Origin: Cloacibacterium rupense
Lineage (GTDB): Bacteria; Bacteroidota; Bacteroidia; Flavobacteriales; Weeksellaceae
Direction: 5' to 3'
Length of the DNA: 64,000 nucleotides
Assembly: GCF_014645495.1 (NCBI RefSeq)
Contig: NZ_BMLV01000001.1
Location: forward strand, 62,001-126,000
Below the pieces are notes generated by a model. That model saw only the letters and a list, made by a program, of their open reading frames with translations. It was not told the DNA's origin and did no database searches. This document shows, one piece after another, positions 46,503 to 53,465 of this stretch. Positions within the stretch are counted from its first letter, which is position 1. Each line of letters begins with the position of its first letter. The translations under genes and the position numbers were made by a program.

Positions 46503-47277
46503 TAATTATTTTGAATTTGATAGTAATCATTTAAAAAAGTACACAATGTAACTAATTTTTAAACTAAACGAATATAAAAACTTTAGGGTTGGGGTAAAGA
46601 AAAATGTTTTCAATTCCTAATTTTTACTAACAAACGCGCCTAAAAATCTGCATAATCCGCAAAATCCGCGAGAATGAAAAAAAACAATATCATTTCCAAT
46701 CCATTTCATCCACCATCGCCAAAGGCGAAACTTAATGCTCTTAACCAGATCTCGCGGATTTTCAATCCGTGAGTCTTCACACAACAATACCACCACCCAA
46801 TAATCTGCATAAATCTGCGGGAATCAAAAACCATTTTTTTTTCCTCCCTTTAGGGCAGGGGAAAAGAAGAAAATGTTTTTTTTACCAATCAATCTTTCTA
46901 ATTTACAATCAGAGTAAAAAAAATTAAGAAGTGTCTTTTAACGATTCCCCTCTAAAAAAGGGGTGTCATCCCGATTCTCGGGATGACGGGGTGTTTTTTT
47001 TCTTATTAAAAATTAAAGATATCCGACTTCTAATTCTTACTAAAAAAATAGAGTAGTCCCCTAACCTCCAAAAGGTTCTTAGGTCATTGCCGCTGCACCT
47101 TTTAGAGGTTGTTTCTGTTCCTCGCTTTAAAGACCATTTTCTTCCTCCCTTTAGAGCAGGGGAAAAGAAGAAAATGCTTTTGGTGATTACCCTTTTTGCG
47201 TTCTAACCACAAAAATAGTAACGCAGAAAGGTTTGGTTCAGAAATCATCAAAGTATCTTATAAACTCAACTAATTTT
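46503..47277 (+). repeat. Non-coding stretch with dispersed short repeats
   Basis: I see no gene here. The stretch holds 8-10-bp tandem units (ATCTGCATA, ATCCGCAAA, ATCCGCGAG near 46640; ATCTGCATAA, ATCTGCGGGA near 46803), a GTCATCCCGA / TCGGGATGAC hairpin (46967-46987) and a 35-bp direct repeat with one mismatch at 46841-46875 and 47142-47176 (containing CTCCCTTTAG and GCAGGGGAAAAG). It looks like an accumulation site for repetitive elements beside the cassette array. Confidence 0.6.
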
Positions 47278-47281
47278 TCTA

Positions 47282-47310
47282 AAAAAAAAAGAGAACCACC
47301 AGTTCTCTTT
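47282..47310 (-). terminator. Terminator downstream of the cassette-like array
   Basis: Read on the minus strand, AAAGAGAAC / GTTCTCTTT forms a 9-bp stem followed by ten T. It lies about 30 nt beyond the last GTTAT core and would end the transcript of the array. Confidence 0.8.
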
Positions 47311-47338
47311 GAAATATCATTTAAAAATTTTACGACAA

Positions 47339-47505
47339 CCCCATAACTCCTGAAAAGAGCTCCCAAAGCGAGCCTGCCCAGAGCTTGTCGAAGGGTTCAA
47401 CAGGAGTTTGACTTCGTCGATTTTCAATTCATCTCGTGTCCTTCGGACAAGACGACATGAGGCGATAGCCGAACTGAGCGAAGCTAAACTCTAGTTATTA
47501 TCTGC
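47339..47505 (-). repeat. attC-like site 2 (decayed), after the last cassette gene
   Basis: On the minus strand GCAGATAATAAC begins 7 nt after the stop codon. It is close to GCAGATAAC, the exact complement of that unit's own start (GTTATCTGC at 48122-48114). The far end is GTTATGGGG (47347-47339). Between them are small hairpins (CTCCTG / CAGGAG; CGTGTCCTTCGGACAAG-type) but no full-length palindrome, so the site is probably decayed or invaded by another repeat. Confidence 0.5.
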
Positions 47506-47512
47506 AGCACTT

Positions 47513-48094
47513 TTATTTTGCAAATTTAGAATTTTTAAAAGCCGCAATTATTTCTTTTGTTTCATCATTTTCATTTGCATAAACAATAGAAAAATTAGCG
47601 TAATAATTTTTAATTTTTGCAAAATATATTATGAAATGCTGTGAAATACTATTTCCTAAATCCATAGTCAACTCAGATTTGTAAAAATTTACATTATCAA
47701 TTTTTTCAGTTGAGTATTTAGTTTCAAATTTTGTTTTTGGATTTGAAACTTTTAACGCTTCAATTAATGATTTATTTTGGTCTTCGGCTTTTTTCTTAAG
47801 GTCAATATTTTCTTTGTTGTTTTCAATTATTGTATAGAAAAAGTTATATTTTGAACCTTGATATGTGATTTCTTCAATCTCATTTTTTTTATTAGAGATT
47901 TTTGGTTTTTGTTCAGTCGTATTTTCAGCTACGACAATTTGAACAGGTTGTTTGTTAAAGTTCATATCTTTAAAACTTTCCGGAAAAGAAATTGTCCATT
48001 CAATTTTATCATTATGATATCTATTTTTTTGCTGACCATAAGTTAATACTGTCATAATTAAAGAAATGGTTGATAAAATAAATTTTATTTTCAT
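47513..48094 (-). CDS. Secreted protein of unknown function (cassette gene 2)
   Basis: A 193-residue protein with a signal peptide (1-20, ending TYG). The mature domain (EWTISFPESFKDMNF ... QHFIIYFAKIKNYYANFSIVYANENDETKEIIAAFKNSKF) has the strand order of PsbP/MOG1-like or DUF1795-type domains, similar in style to the lipoprotein at 18720; no family name is secure. It begins 20 nt after the GTTATCTGC core and ends 7 nt before the next attC-like complement, the geometry of an integron cassette. Confidence 0.65.
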   Translation of the reverse strand: MKIKFILSTISLIMTVLTYGQQKNRYHNDKIEWTISFPESFKDMNFNKQPVQIVVAENTTEQKPKISNKKNEIEEITYQGSKYNFFYTIIENNKENIDLKKKAEDQNKSLIEALKVSNPKTKFETKYSTEKIDNVNFYKSELTMDLGNSISQHFIIYFAKIKNYYANFSIVYANENDETKEIIAAFKNSKFAK

Positions 48095-48113
48095 TAGCGT
48101 TTTTTTTTGTATT

Positions 48114-48250
48114 GCAGATAACGGTTTGGGTATTGCCGAAGGCGGGGATTTTTAGTACAAAAGTTCAATCGAAGAACAAGTGTTGAACCTTGTACAAATG
48201 CCCAATAGAAGCCGTTCAGCCCCGCTTTTGGCAATACCTTGTTATGTGGC
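48114..48250 (-). repeat. attC-like recombination site 1 (137-bp imperfect palindrome)
   Basis: On the minus strand it reads GCCACATAAC (48250-48241), AA, GGTATTGCC, AAAAGCGGGG, a structured loop with TGTACAAGGTTCAA / TTGAACTTTTGTAC arms, then CCCCGCCTTCGGCAATACC, CAAACC and GTTATCTGC (48122-48114). The outer ATAAC/GTTAT and inner GGTATTGCC/GGCAATACC pairs with an unequal spacer are the R and L boxes of an attC site. GCCACATAAC is the perfect complement of the cassette's own start at 49288-49279. Confidence 0.7.
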
Positions 48251-48256
48251 GTTTTT

Positions 48257-48742
48257 CTATTCATTCGGTCTAGCAGCTCTTAGTTTTCTATGTGTTATTG
48301 TTCTAACATAGTCAGCAATTTCATTCCAATTAAGTTCTGTAAGTCTGTTTTGTCTTGGTATCCTGACTGTAAATGTTTCATTGTCTTGGCTTGGTTCAGG
48401 AACGTCTTTCAATAAAATCCAATAAGCTTCGTTTTCTTCTTCAACAAACTTTACAAGTAGCACAACTCTTAAATTATCCCATAGATAATTGTAAGTCGCA
48501 ACTCTTAACGTTTGTCTTTCGTCATCACCATTTATATCAGGCAAATGAGAACTCTTAAGTTGCACTATAAACTCAAGCCCTTTGTAAACTCCATCTTCCG
48601 CAATTTCTATATTCAAATCTTGTCCGTAATCTCTATCAATTGAGTTTACGTTCCAATCATTCGGTAAATAGTTACGAAAAAAAATGATTGATTTTTCTTC
48701 AAGTGTATGGTTTTCGTGTCGTATTGGAAATTTTTTAGCCAT
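48257..48742 (-). CDS. DUF4365 protein, PD-(D/E)xK nuclease-like (cassette gene 1b)
   Basis: A protein of 161 residues from ATG 48742 (MAKKFPIRHENHTLEEKSI). DUF4365 proteins have a restriction-endonuclease-like fold. The core is visible: helix with Glu15/Glu16, DRDYGQDLNIEI with Asp42, and FIVQLKSS with Gln61-x-Lys63, which fits the D ... (E/Q)xK pattern. DUF4365 domains occur often in defence-related contexts, but activity here is unproven. Its start overlaps the stop of the upstream gene by 8 bp, so the two form a coupled pair. Confidence 0.75.
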   Translation of the reverse strand: MAKKFPIRHENHTLEEKSIIFFRNYLPNDWNVNSIDRDYGQDLNIEIAEDGVYKGLEFIVQLKSSHLPDINGDDERQTLRVATYNYLWDNLRVVLLVKFVEEENEAYWILLKDVPEPSQDNETFTVRIPRQNRLTELNWNEIADYVRTITHRKLRAARPNE

Positions 48743-49256
48743 TCTTAATTTCAATTTTGTTTGTTTGACTATCGTATGTCATTACTAAATGTCTGTCCCA
48801 ATTTAGAAATTCGTCACAAGTAAATTCGAGTTTTGAGTTTTCCCAATTTTTGAACTCTATAATGTCCATTTGGATTGGGCTTTCAATTGATGTCTTATGT
48901 TTGATACTTGTAATTACCTTTTCAAAATTGTAATAGTCAGCAAGTATAAAATCTCCATTTGGTGCAACTGTCAAATTTTGGTATTGAGGTTGGTCTTCAA
49001 AATCTGTTAAGTTTCCTGTTTCTCTGTCAAGCTGATATAGGTAGTCCGAAGTCAAAACCAATATAATACTCTTAAAAGTCGAGATAGCAACTTGTCTTGG
49101 AAACCCACGAAATTGTCCGCACCATTCCGTATAGTCGTCATTGGTAAATTTTATAAAAGTCCAACTTTGAGAATTCCACGCACTTTCATTGTCGTAAATT
49201 CTTTCGGTGTATTCTCCAGAGTATGGTTGACTTATTATTTCTGCTTCAATTATCAT
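48735..49256 (-). CDS. Beta-rich protein of unknown function coupled to DUF4365 (cassette gene 1a)
   Basis: A 173-residue protein without signal peptide or membrane helix. It is strand-rich (IISQPYSGEYTERIYDN, WTFIKFTNDDYTEWCGQFRG, VAISTFKSIILVLTSDYLYQLDRETGNL, TVAPNGDFILADYYNFEKV), which suggests a partial beta-propeller or sandwich, possibly a sensor or inhibitor of the nuclease-like partner. No family recognised. Start ATG 49256 follows the GTTATGTGGC core by 22 nt and a good promoter by about 35 nt. Confidence 0.65.
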   Translation of the reverse strand: MIIEAEIISQPYSGEYTERIYDNESAWNSQSWTFIKFTNDDYTEWCGQFRGFPRQVAISTFKSIILVLTSDYLYQLDRETGNLTDFEDQPQYQNLTVAPNGDFILADYYNFEKVITSIKHKTSIESPIQMDIIEFKNWENSKLEFTCDEFLNWDRHLVMTYDSQTNKIEIKNG

Positions 49257-49278
49257 TCGTGGTGTCGGTCTTTAAAAT

Positions 49279-49321
49279 GCCACATAACTCTCAAATATAC
49301 GCAACTCTAGGAAAAGCCAAA
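49279..49321 (-). promoter_or_regulatory. Promoter abutting the first cassette core site
   Basis: On the minus strand TTTG (49321-49318) and TATATTTG (49299-49292) are separated by 18 nt, a near-consensus promoter. Three bases after it comes GTTATGTGGC (49288-49279), the start of the cassette. The promoter therefore lies outside the mobile unit and would drive whatever cassette is inserted, like the Pc promoter of an integron. Confidence 0.7.
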
Positions 49322-49383
49322 GTATTTTTGAGTAATTTTAAAAGATTGATATATTGTGAGTTATACTTGTTTTTGGGTTATTA

Positions 49384-49450
49384 ATATTTTTTCTACGCAA
49401 TTAAAAATATTTTTTTACGCAACTATAAATATTTTTTTGCGCAAATGTTT
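49384..49450 (+). repeat. Three iteron-like 22-23-bp direct repeats
   Basis: Three units with the pattern ATATTTTTTT(A/G)CGCAA: starting at 49385, 49408 and 49429. An ACGCAACT also occurs at about 49299 in the cassette promoter. There is no replication gene nearby. No coding sequence is visible at 49257-50118. Confidence 0.7.
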
Positions 49451-49668
49451 TTTATTACTATTTTTTCTTTGCTTGTATTTTAAATCAAATGTAATTATTT
49501 TTTTTAAGATAACAATACGGTTTTTTGTAAGGTGATGTATTTATTTTGTTGTATCTGTCATATTTTACTTTTCTAAAATTTCACTTTTTTACTTTTAAAT
49601 AAGATTTTATTCTATCCTTTAATTAGCCTTCTTTGCATTACAAAATGCTGTTTTTTGTAATTCTTACC

Positions 49669-49800
49669 TTGCACCTTACATCCTGCATCTCGCATCTCGC
49701 ATCTCGCACCTAGTATCTCGTGTCTCGCACCTCGTACCCAGCAACCAACACCTCATCATTCATCATTCATCACTCATCACCCATCGTCCCATCTCATAGG
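49669..49800 (+). repeat. Long 7-bp tandem array (about 18 units)
   Basis: The stretch can be read in strict heptamers: CTTACAT, CCTGCAT, CTCGCAT, CTCGCAT, CTCGCAC, CTAGTAT, CTCGTGT, CTCGCAC, CTCGTAC, CCAGCAA, CCAACAC, CTCATCA, TTCATCA, TTCATCA, CTCATCA, CCCATCG. The unit drifts gradually from CTCGCAT to TTCATCA. The remaining 300 bp up to the next gene contain a duplicated GTTGTAGTATA (49826 region) and no gene. Confidence 0.9.
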
Positions 49801-50118
49801 CTAATTAGAGTCACATCAAAAGAAGGGTTGTAGTATAGTTGTAGTATACTAAAGTCTAGTCAAGCTAAAGTCAAAGTCATGTCTTCTAATAGTCAAAGCC
49901 AATTAAAAAGGTAGCGTAAACAATTAAAAATTAAGAAGATCATCTACAGACTTCAGATGTGGGTGGTACCCATAAAGGAAGACACCAATAAAATGAAAGC
50001 CATAGTAATAAAGGATAATCTTTAGCGTACTTAACTTTATACAAACTCTAGAATATAAAATAAGAGAGGGTAGAAGTAATAGTATACACGCTAGAAGCCA
50101 CTAAAAATAAGAATTTAC

Positions 50119-50730
50119 TTACAACTCACCCTTTCCTTCTCTTAGGATTTCTGGTTCACCACTAGTTAAATCTACTATGGTAGAGGCTACATTGTCTCCA
50201 TAACCAGAATCGATGACGATATCGACCAGATGGTCATATTTTTCGGCAATCAACTCAGGGTCTGTAGAATATTCTACCACCTCGTCGTCATCCTTGATAG
50301 AGGTAGAAGCGATAGGATGCCCCAACTTTTCTACAATCAACTGCGGAATAGGGTGGTCTGGCACACGGATTCCTACTGTTTTTTTGCCTTTGTAAGCGAG
50401 AGGTAAGTTTTTGTTGGCTTCTAGAATAAAGGTAAAAGGACCTGGGATTTTACTTTTAAGCAATCTAAAAGTAGAAGTTTCTATAGGCCTAGTAAACTCC
50501 GAAAGATGGCTCAGATTGTTACAAATAATAGAAAATTGGGCTTTGTCTAAACTAGTGTGCTTTAGTTTGGCCAATTTTTCCATGGCTTTTATATTGTTGA
50601 TATCGCATCCCAAAGCATACACCGTGTCTGATGGATAGATGATTAATCCACCGTTTTCTAAAGTTTTAATCACCTCATTGATATAATTCTCCTGAGGATT
50701 ATTGGGGTATATTTTTAGGATTTTTGCCAT
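50119..50730 (-). CDS. Sua5/YciO/YrdC-family protein (threonylcarbamoyl-AMP synthase-like)
   Basis: A 203-residue protein of the YrdC fold. Active TsaC/Sua5 members make threonylcarbamoyl-AMP for the t6A37 modification of ANN-reading tRNAs; YciO paralogues have low or unclear activity. Visible motifs are IIYPSDTVYALGCD at 30-43, PGPFTFIL at about 96-103, GIRVPDHP and ASTSIKDD (the nucleotide-binding SxS loop). Length suits TsaC/YciO without the Sua5 C-terminal domain. Which paralogue it is cannot be told without comparison. Confidence 0.85.
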   Translation of the reverse strand: MAKILKIYPNNPQENYINEVIKTLENGGLIIYPSDTVYALGCDINNIKAMEKLAKLKHTSLDKAQFSIICNNLSHLSEFTRPIETSTFRLLKSKIPGPFTFILEANKNLPLAYKGKKTVGIRVPDHPIPQLIVEKLGHPIASTSIKDDDEVVEYSTDPELIAEKYDHLVDIVIDSGYGDNVASTIVDLTSGEPEILREGKGEL

Positions 50731-50747
50731 ACTTCAAAGTTAAGGAA

Positions 50748-50782
50748 TAAAAAAAGAGAATCAAAATATTTGATTCTCTTAT
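50748..50782 (-). terminator. Terminator downstream of the displaced tRNA fragment
   Basis: On the minus strand AAGAGAATCA / TGATTCTCTT is followed by seven T. It lies just after the tRNA-like 3' half at 50790-50856 and may be the original terminator of the tRNA gene. Confidence 0.88.
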
Positions 50783-50789
50783 AATTTAG

Positions 50790-50856
50790 TAGCGAGACGT
50801 GTTCGCTTTAGCGAAACAGGACTCGAACCTGTGTTCGCCTAGGCGAATATGAGCCC
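50790..50856 (-). pseudogene. Displaced 3' half of the initiator tRNA gene
   Basis: On the minus strand it reads GGGCTCAT at the anticodon arm, then an altered region with ATTCGCCTAGGCGAA, an intact T arm (CACAGGTTCGAGTCCTGT), an inserted TTCGCTAAAGCGAACACG hairpin and TCTCGCTA. The first 8, the 18-nt T arm and the last 8 bases match the intact tRNA-fMet at 51131. It has no 5' half. The GIY-YIG stop codon lies inside it. Confidence 0.75.
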
Positions 50857-51090
50857 TTTGATGTATTCTCTACCTTTACCAGTTTTTAAATATTTTTCTC
50901 TAGCTAAGGCTTCTTTTTTGTCTTCAAAAAATTCTACATGAATTACAGACCATGGTCTAAATTTTCTTGTATAACCATCTTTTGAAAGATAATTATGTGA
51001 CTTAAACCTCTCAATAAGATTAGAAGTACAGCCAACATAAGTTTTGCTGTACTTTTCTGAAAACAGTATGTAAACCACAAAATTATCCAT
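50839..51090 (-). CDS. Small GIY-YIG nuclease-domain protein
   Basis: An 83-residue stand-alone GIY-YIG domain (UPF0213/YhbQ type). VYILFS and TYVGCTSNLIERFKSHN give the GIY-YIG strands and the catalytic Arg28, and the EALAREKYLKTGKGREYI helix carries the metal-binding Glu. The last residues (GLIFA) are encoded by the displaced tRNA-fMet sequence, GGGCTCATATTCGCC and the stop TAG. Gene and fragment together look like an insertion at the tRNA. It may act on branched DNA as its relatives are thought to do, or behave as a selfish element. Confidence 0.85.
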   Translation of the reverse strand: MDNFVVYILFSEKYSKTYVGCTSNLIERFKSHNYLSKDGYTRKFRPWSVIHVEFFEDKKEALAREKYLKTGKGREYIKGLIFA

Positions 51091-51096
51091 AATAAA

Positions 51097-51124
51097 AAAG
51101 AGGATTAAATAATTAATCCTCTTG
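51097..51124 (-). terminator. Terminator of tRNA-fMet
   Basis: On the minus strand AAGAGGATTA / TAATCCTCTT with a 5-nt loop and a T run, only 7 nt after the tRNA 3' end and before the GIY-YIG start codon. Confidence 0.88.
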
Positions 51125-51130
51125 TCTTTG

Positions 51131-51203
<73 letters not shown>

Positions 51204-51428
51204 ATATTGTGGTGCAAAGATACTACTATTTTTTTAATTTGCAAATATTTATTTGAATTTCACGTTAATGCTTTATTAATCAGTTAGATAAATATATAAA
51301 TGCAATTGTTACAAATGGTTTTTTGGTTTGTTTAGACTTATAGTAATTACGTTAAAGATGGTTAAATGTCATTTAATAATGTTTTATGGTCTGGTTTGTA
51401 TGTTATACCTTAGCAAAAATTTTATATA

Positions 51429-52841
51429 ATGAAAAGACTATTCTTTTTTTCAGTTTTAGTTTTACTCATCGGTTGTAGAGATTATAATGAGGTGGTAGTT
51501 ACTCCACCAGTTCCAGAACAAGTACAACAGCCTTATGAAAAGCCTTACCTTCTTACAGATTCTCAGAAATTTATTTACGACAATGCTGCTTTGCCTGAAA
51601 TTACCGTTGAAGTACCACTTACAGAATGGAATAAATTTTTAAGTTATTACGATCAAAATCCTGATAATGAAGAATATGTTTCAGGAAAGTTTGCATTTAT
51701 AAAAAACGGAACTACAGAGACTTTAGACAATATTGGTTTCAGACTAAGAGGAAATACCAGCAGAAGAAGGCCAGAAGGAAATCGTGGCGAAATGCATAAT
51801 GCGACCAATCCAGATTGGCACCATGCTAGTTTTACAGTGAGTTTTAAGAAATTTAATAAAACACAATTGTTTCATCAATCAGAAAAACTGATTCTAAAAT
51901 GGTTTAAAGACGATGCTATGTACGCTAGAGAAGTTTTTTCTTATGATTTATTTGAGAAATTTGGCGTTTGGACGGCACCACAATCCAGCTATTGTAGACT
52001 TACAATTAAAGTAGCCGGAGGAGCTAAAGCAGCTTATTTTGGGGTCTATCAAATGATTGAGCCTGTAGATGATACCTATCTAAACAATAGAACGAGTTTT
52101 TTTACGACCACAGGAAATCTTTGGAAAGCCAATTGGGGAGCTACCCTCAAAGATCCATCTCAATCAAATATGGGGATAGAAAACATTACTTTAACTTCTA
52201 ATTATACTCCAATTTATGACTACAAGGGCAGTAAATCTAATCTAGCAGCTGCTAAAACTCAATTGTCTGATTTTATTACCCAAGTAAATTCTAAAACAGG
52301 TGATGATTTTAAAAATTATATTTCCCAAAAAATGGATGTCAACCTATTCTTAAAAACCTATGCAGTGAACGTTACGGTAGGTATGTGGGATGATTATTGG
52401 AGTAATTCTAATAATTTCTATTTTTATTTTGATGCAGCGGGTAAGTTTTATTTCATACCCTATGATTATGATAACACGCTGGGTACTTCTTTGATGATGA
52501 AAGATTCTGGCATTCAAGATCCACTTAATTGGGGAAATAATGTGGAGCATCCTTTAGTGGCTAAGGTTTTATCTATTCCAGAATATAGAACGCAGTATAT
52601 CAAATACCTTAATGATTTGATGGATAAGAAGTATGACCTTTTTTATGTCAATTATGCTCAACAAAGAATTCAGAATTGGCAAAATAGCATCGCTTCTTAT
52701 GTTTCTAATGATACCGGTGAAGATATGGAGATAAAAGATGTGCCGGCCAACTGGGGAAATTGTGGTTTTTATAGACTAAGGGGCAGCAGTGCAGATGATA
52801 ATTATTTCATAAGAAAAGCTTCAAGTATTCCAAAGAATTAG
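51429..52841 (+). CDS. CotH kinase-family lipoprotein
   Basis: A 470-residue lipoprotein (signal 1-15, lipobox LLIGC with Cys16). The remaining protein is a CotH-type atypical kinase domain: the GFRLRGNTSRRRPEG region for ATP binding, a LKWFKDDAMYAREVFSYDLF segment, WDDYWSNSNNFYFYFD and the metal-binding KFYFIPYDYDNTLG. In Bacteroidota such proteins are surface lipoproteins; CotH kinases phosphorylate proteins or are involved in coat assembly elsewhere, and the substrate here is unknown. Monocistronic. Confidence 0.88.
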   Translation: MKRLFFFSVLVLLIGCRDYNEVVVTPPVPEQVQQPYEKPYLLTDSQKFIYDNAALPEITVEVPLTEWNKFLSYYDQNPDNEEYVSGKFAFIKNGTTETLDNIGFRLRGNTSRRRPEGNRGEMHNATNPDWHHASFTVSFKKFNKTQLFHQSEKLILKWFKDDAMYAREVFSYDLFEKFGVWTAPQSSYCRLTIKVAGGAKAAYFGVYQMIEPVDDTYLNNRTSFFTTTGNLWKANWGATLKDPSQSNMGIENITLTSNYTPIYDYKGSKSNLAAAKTQLSDFITQVNSKTGDDFKNYISQKMDVNLFLKTYAVNVTVGMWDDYWSNSNNFYFYFDAAGKFYFIPYDYDNTLGTSLMMKDSGIQDPLNWGNNVEHPLVAKVLSIPEYRTQYIKYLNDLMDKKYDLFYVNYAQQRIQNWQNSIASYVSNDTGEDMEIKDVPANWGNCGFYRLRGSSADDNYFIRKASSIPKN

Positions 52842-52897
52842 ATTTTTGCCCTGAAAATCAGAGGATTAATTATTTTTAACAAAACTTTAACTAATGT

Positions 52898-52940
52898 TTT
52901 AGTGATAGATTAGTTTTTTTACTAAATTTGTATCACTAAA
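52898..52940 (+). promoter_or_regulatory. Palindromic operator overlapping the promoter of the BlaI-like gene
   Basis: TTTAGTGATA (52898-52907) and TATCACTAAA (52931-52940) are exact inverted repeats. A TAAATTTG -7 element (52923-52930) lies between them, so a repressor bound here would block RNA polymerase. The BlaI-like regulator encoded downstream is the natural candidate. Confidence 0.7.
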
Positions 52941-53018
52941 TAATTAGTTATGATTTCTTTTTTATTAACTTTGATGTTAGAAGTAATTGATTTTCTAATC
53001 TCAATAATGATTTAAAAT

Positions 53019-53378
53019 ATGGCGACAAAGACCCTTACCAAAGCAGAAGAACAAGTAATGCAGTATCTCTGGGAAATAGAAAGTGGTTTCCTGAAAGATA
53101 TTTTAGAACTTTTCCCTGAGCCAAAACCTCATACCAATACCGTTTCCACGATTTTAAAAATTTTGATGGAAAAAGAATTTGTAGGGCACAAAGTTCACGG
53201 AAGACAACACGAGTATTTTCCTCTAATTTCTAAGGAAACATACAGTGGTAAATCGATCAAAAGTTTGGTGAAAAACTATTTTGAGGGTTCGTATAGAAAT
53301 GCGGTTTCTTTTTTGATTGAAAAAAACGAAATGAGCGTAGAAGACTTAGAAATGCTTTTAAATGAACTGAAAAAGTAG
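53019..53378 (+). CDS. BlaI/MecI/CopY-family transcriptional repressor
   Basis: A 119-residue winged-helix repressor. KAEEQVMQYLWEIESGFLKDILELFPEPKPHTNTVSTILKILMEKEFVGHKVHGRQHEYFPLIS shows the helix-turn-helix and wing, and the C-terminal helices form the dimerisation domain that is normally cleaved by BlaR1. The M56 protease next door completes the pair. It may autoregulate through the palindrome at 52898-52940. The start is ATG 53019, about 90 nt after the -7 element. Confidence 0.9.
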   Translation: MATKTLTKAEEQVMQYLWEIESGFLKDILELFPEPKPHTNTVSTILKILMEKEFVGHKVHGRQHEYFPLISKETYSGKSIKSLVKNYFEGSYRNAVSFLIEKNEMSVEDLEMLLNELKK

Positions 53379-53420
53379 GAGATCTGAAGTTAGAAGTAAG
53401 AAGATGACTATCAGACCTTT

Positions 53421-53460
53421 CAAACTAAGTCAAACAAATTCAAACCATTTCAAAAAAGAT
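53421..53460 (+). repeat. 10-bp tandem array (CAAACNNNTT type) before the BlaR1-like gene
   Basis: Four units of exactly 10 bp, CAAACTAAGT, CAAACAAATT, CAAACCATTT, CAAAAAAGAT, end 5 nt before the start codon of the M56 protease gene. The same unit type occurs before pepE (58151). Confidence 0.85.
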
Positions 53461-53465
53461 AAATT

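Noticed and set aside
46503-47338. Decayed transposase or pseudogene
   Set aside because: No frame on either strand gives recognisable protein fragments. The stretch is made of short repeats and hairpins.
49669-49800. CRISPR array
   Set aside because: The repeats are contiguous heptamers without spacers, and no cas gene is present.
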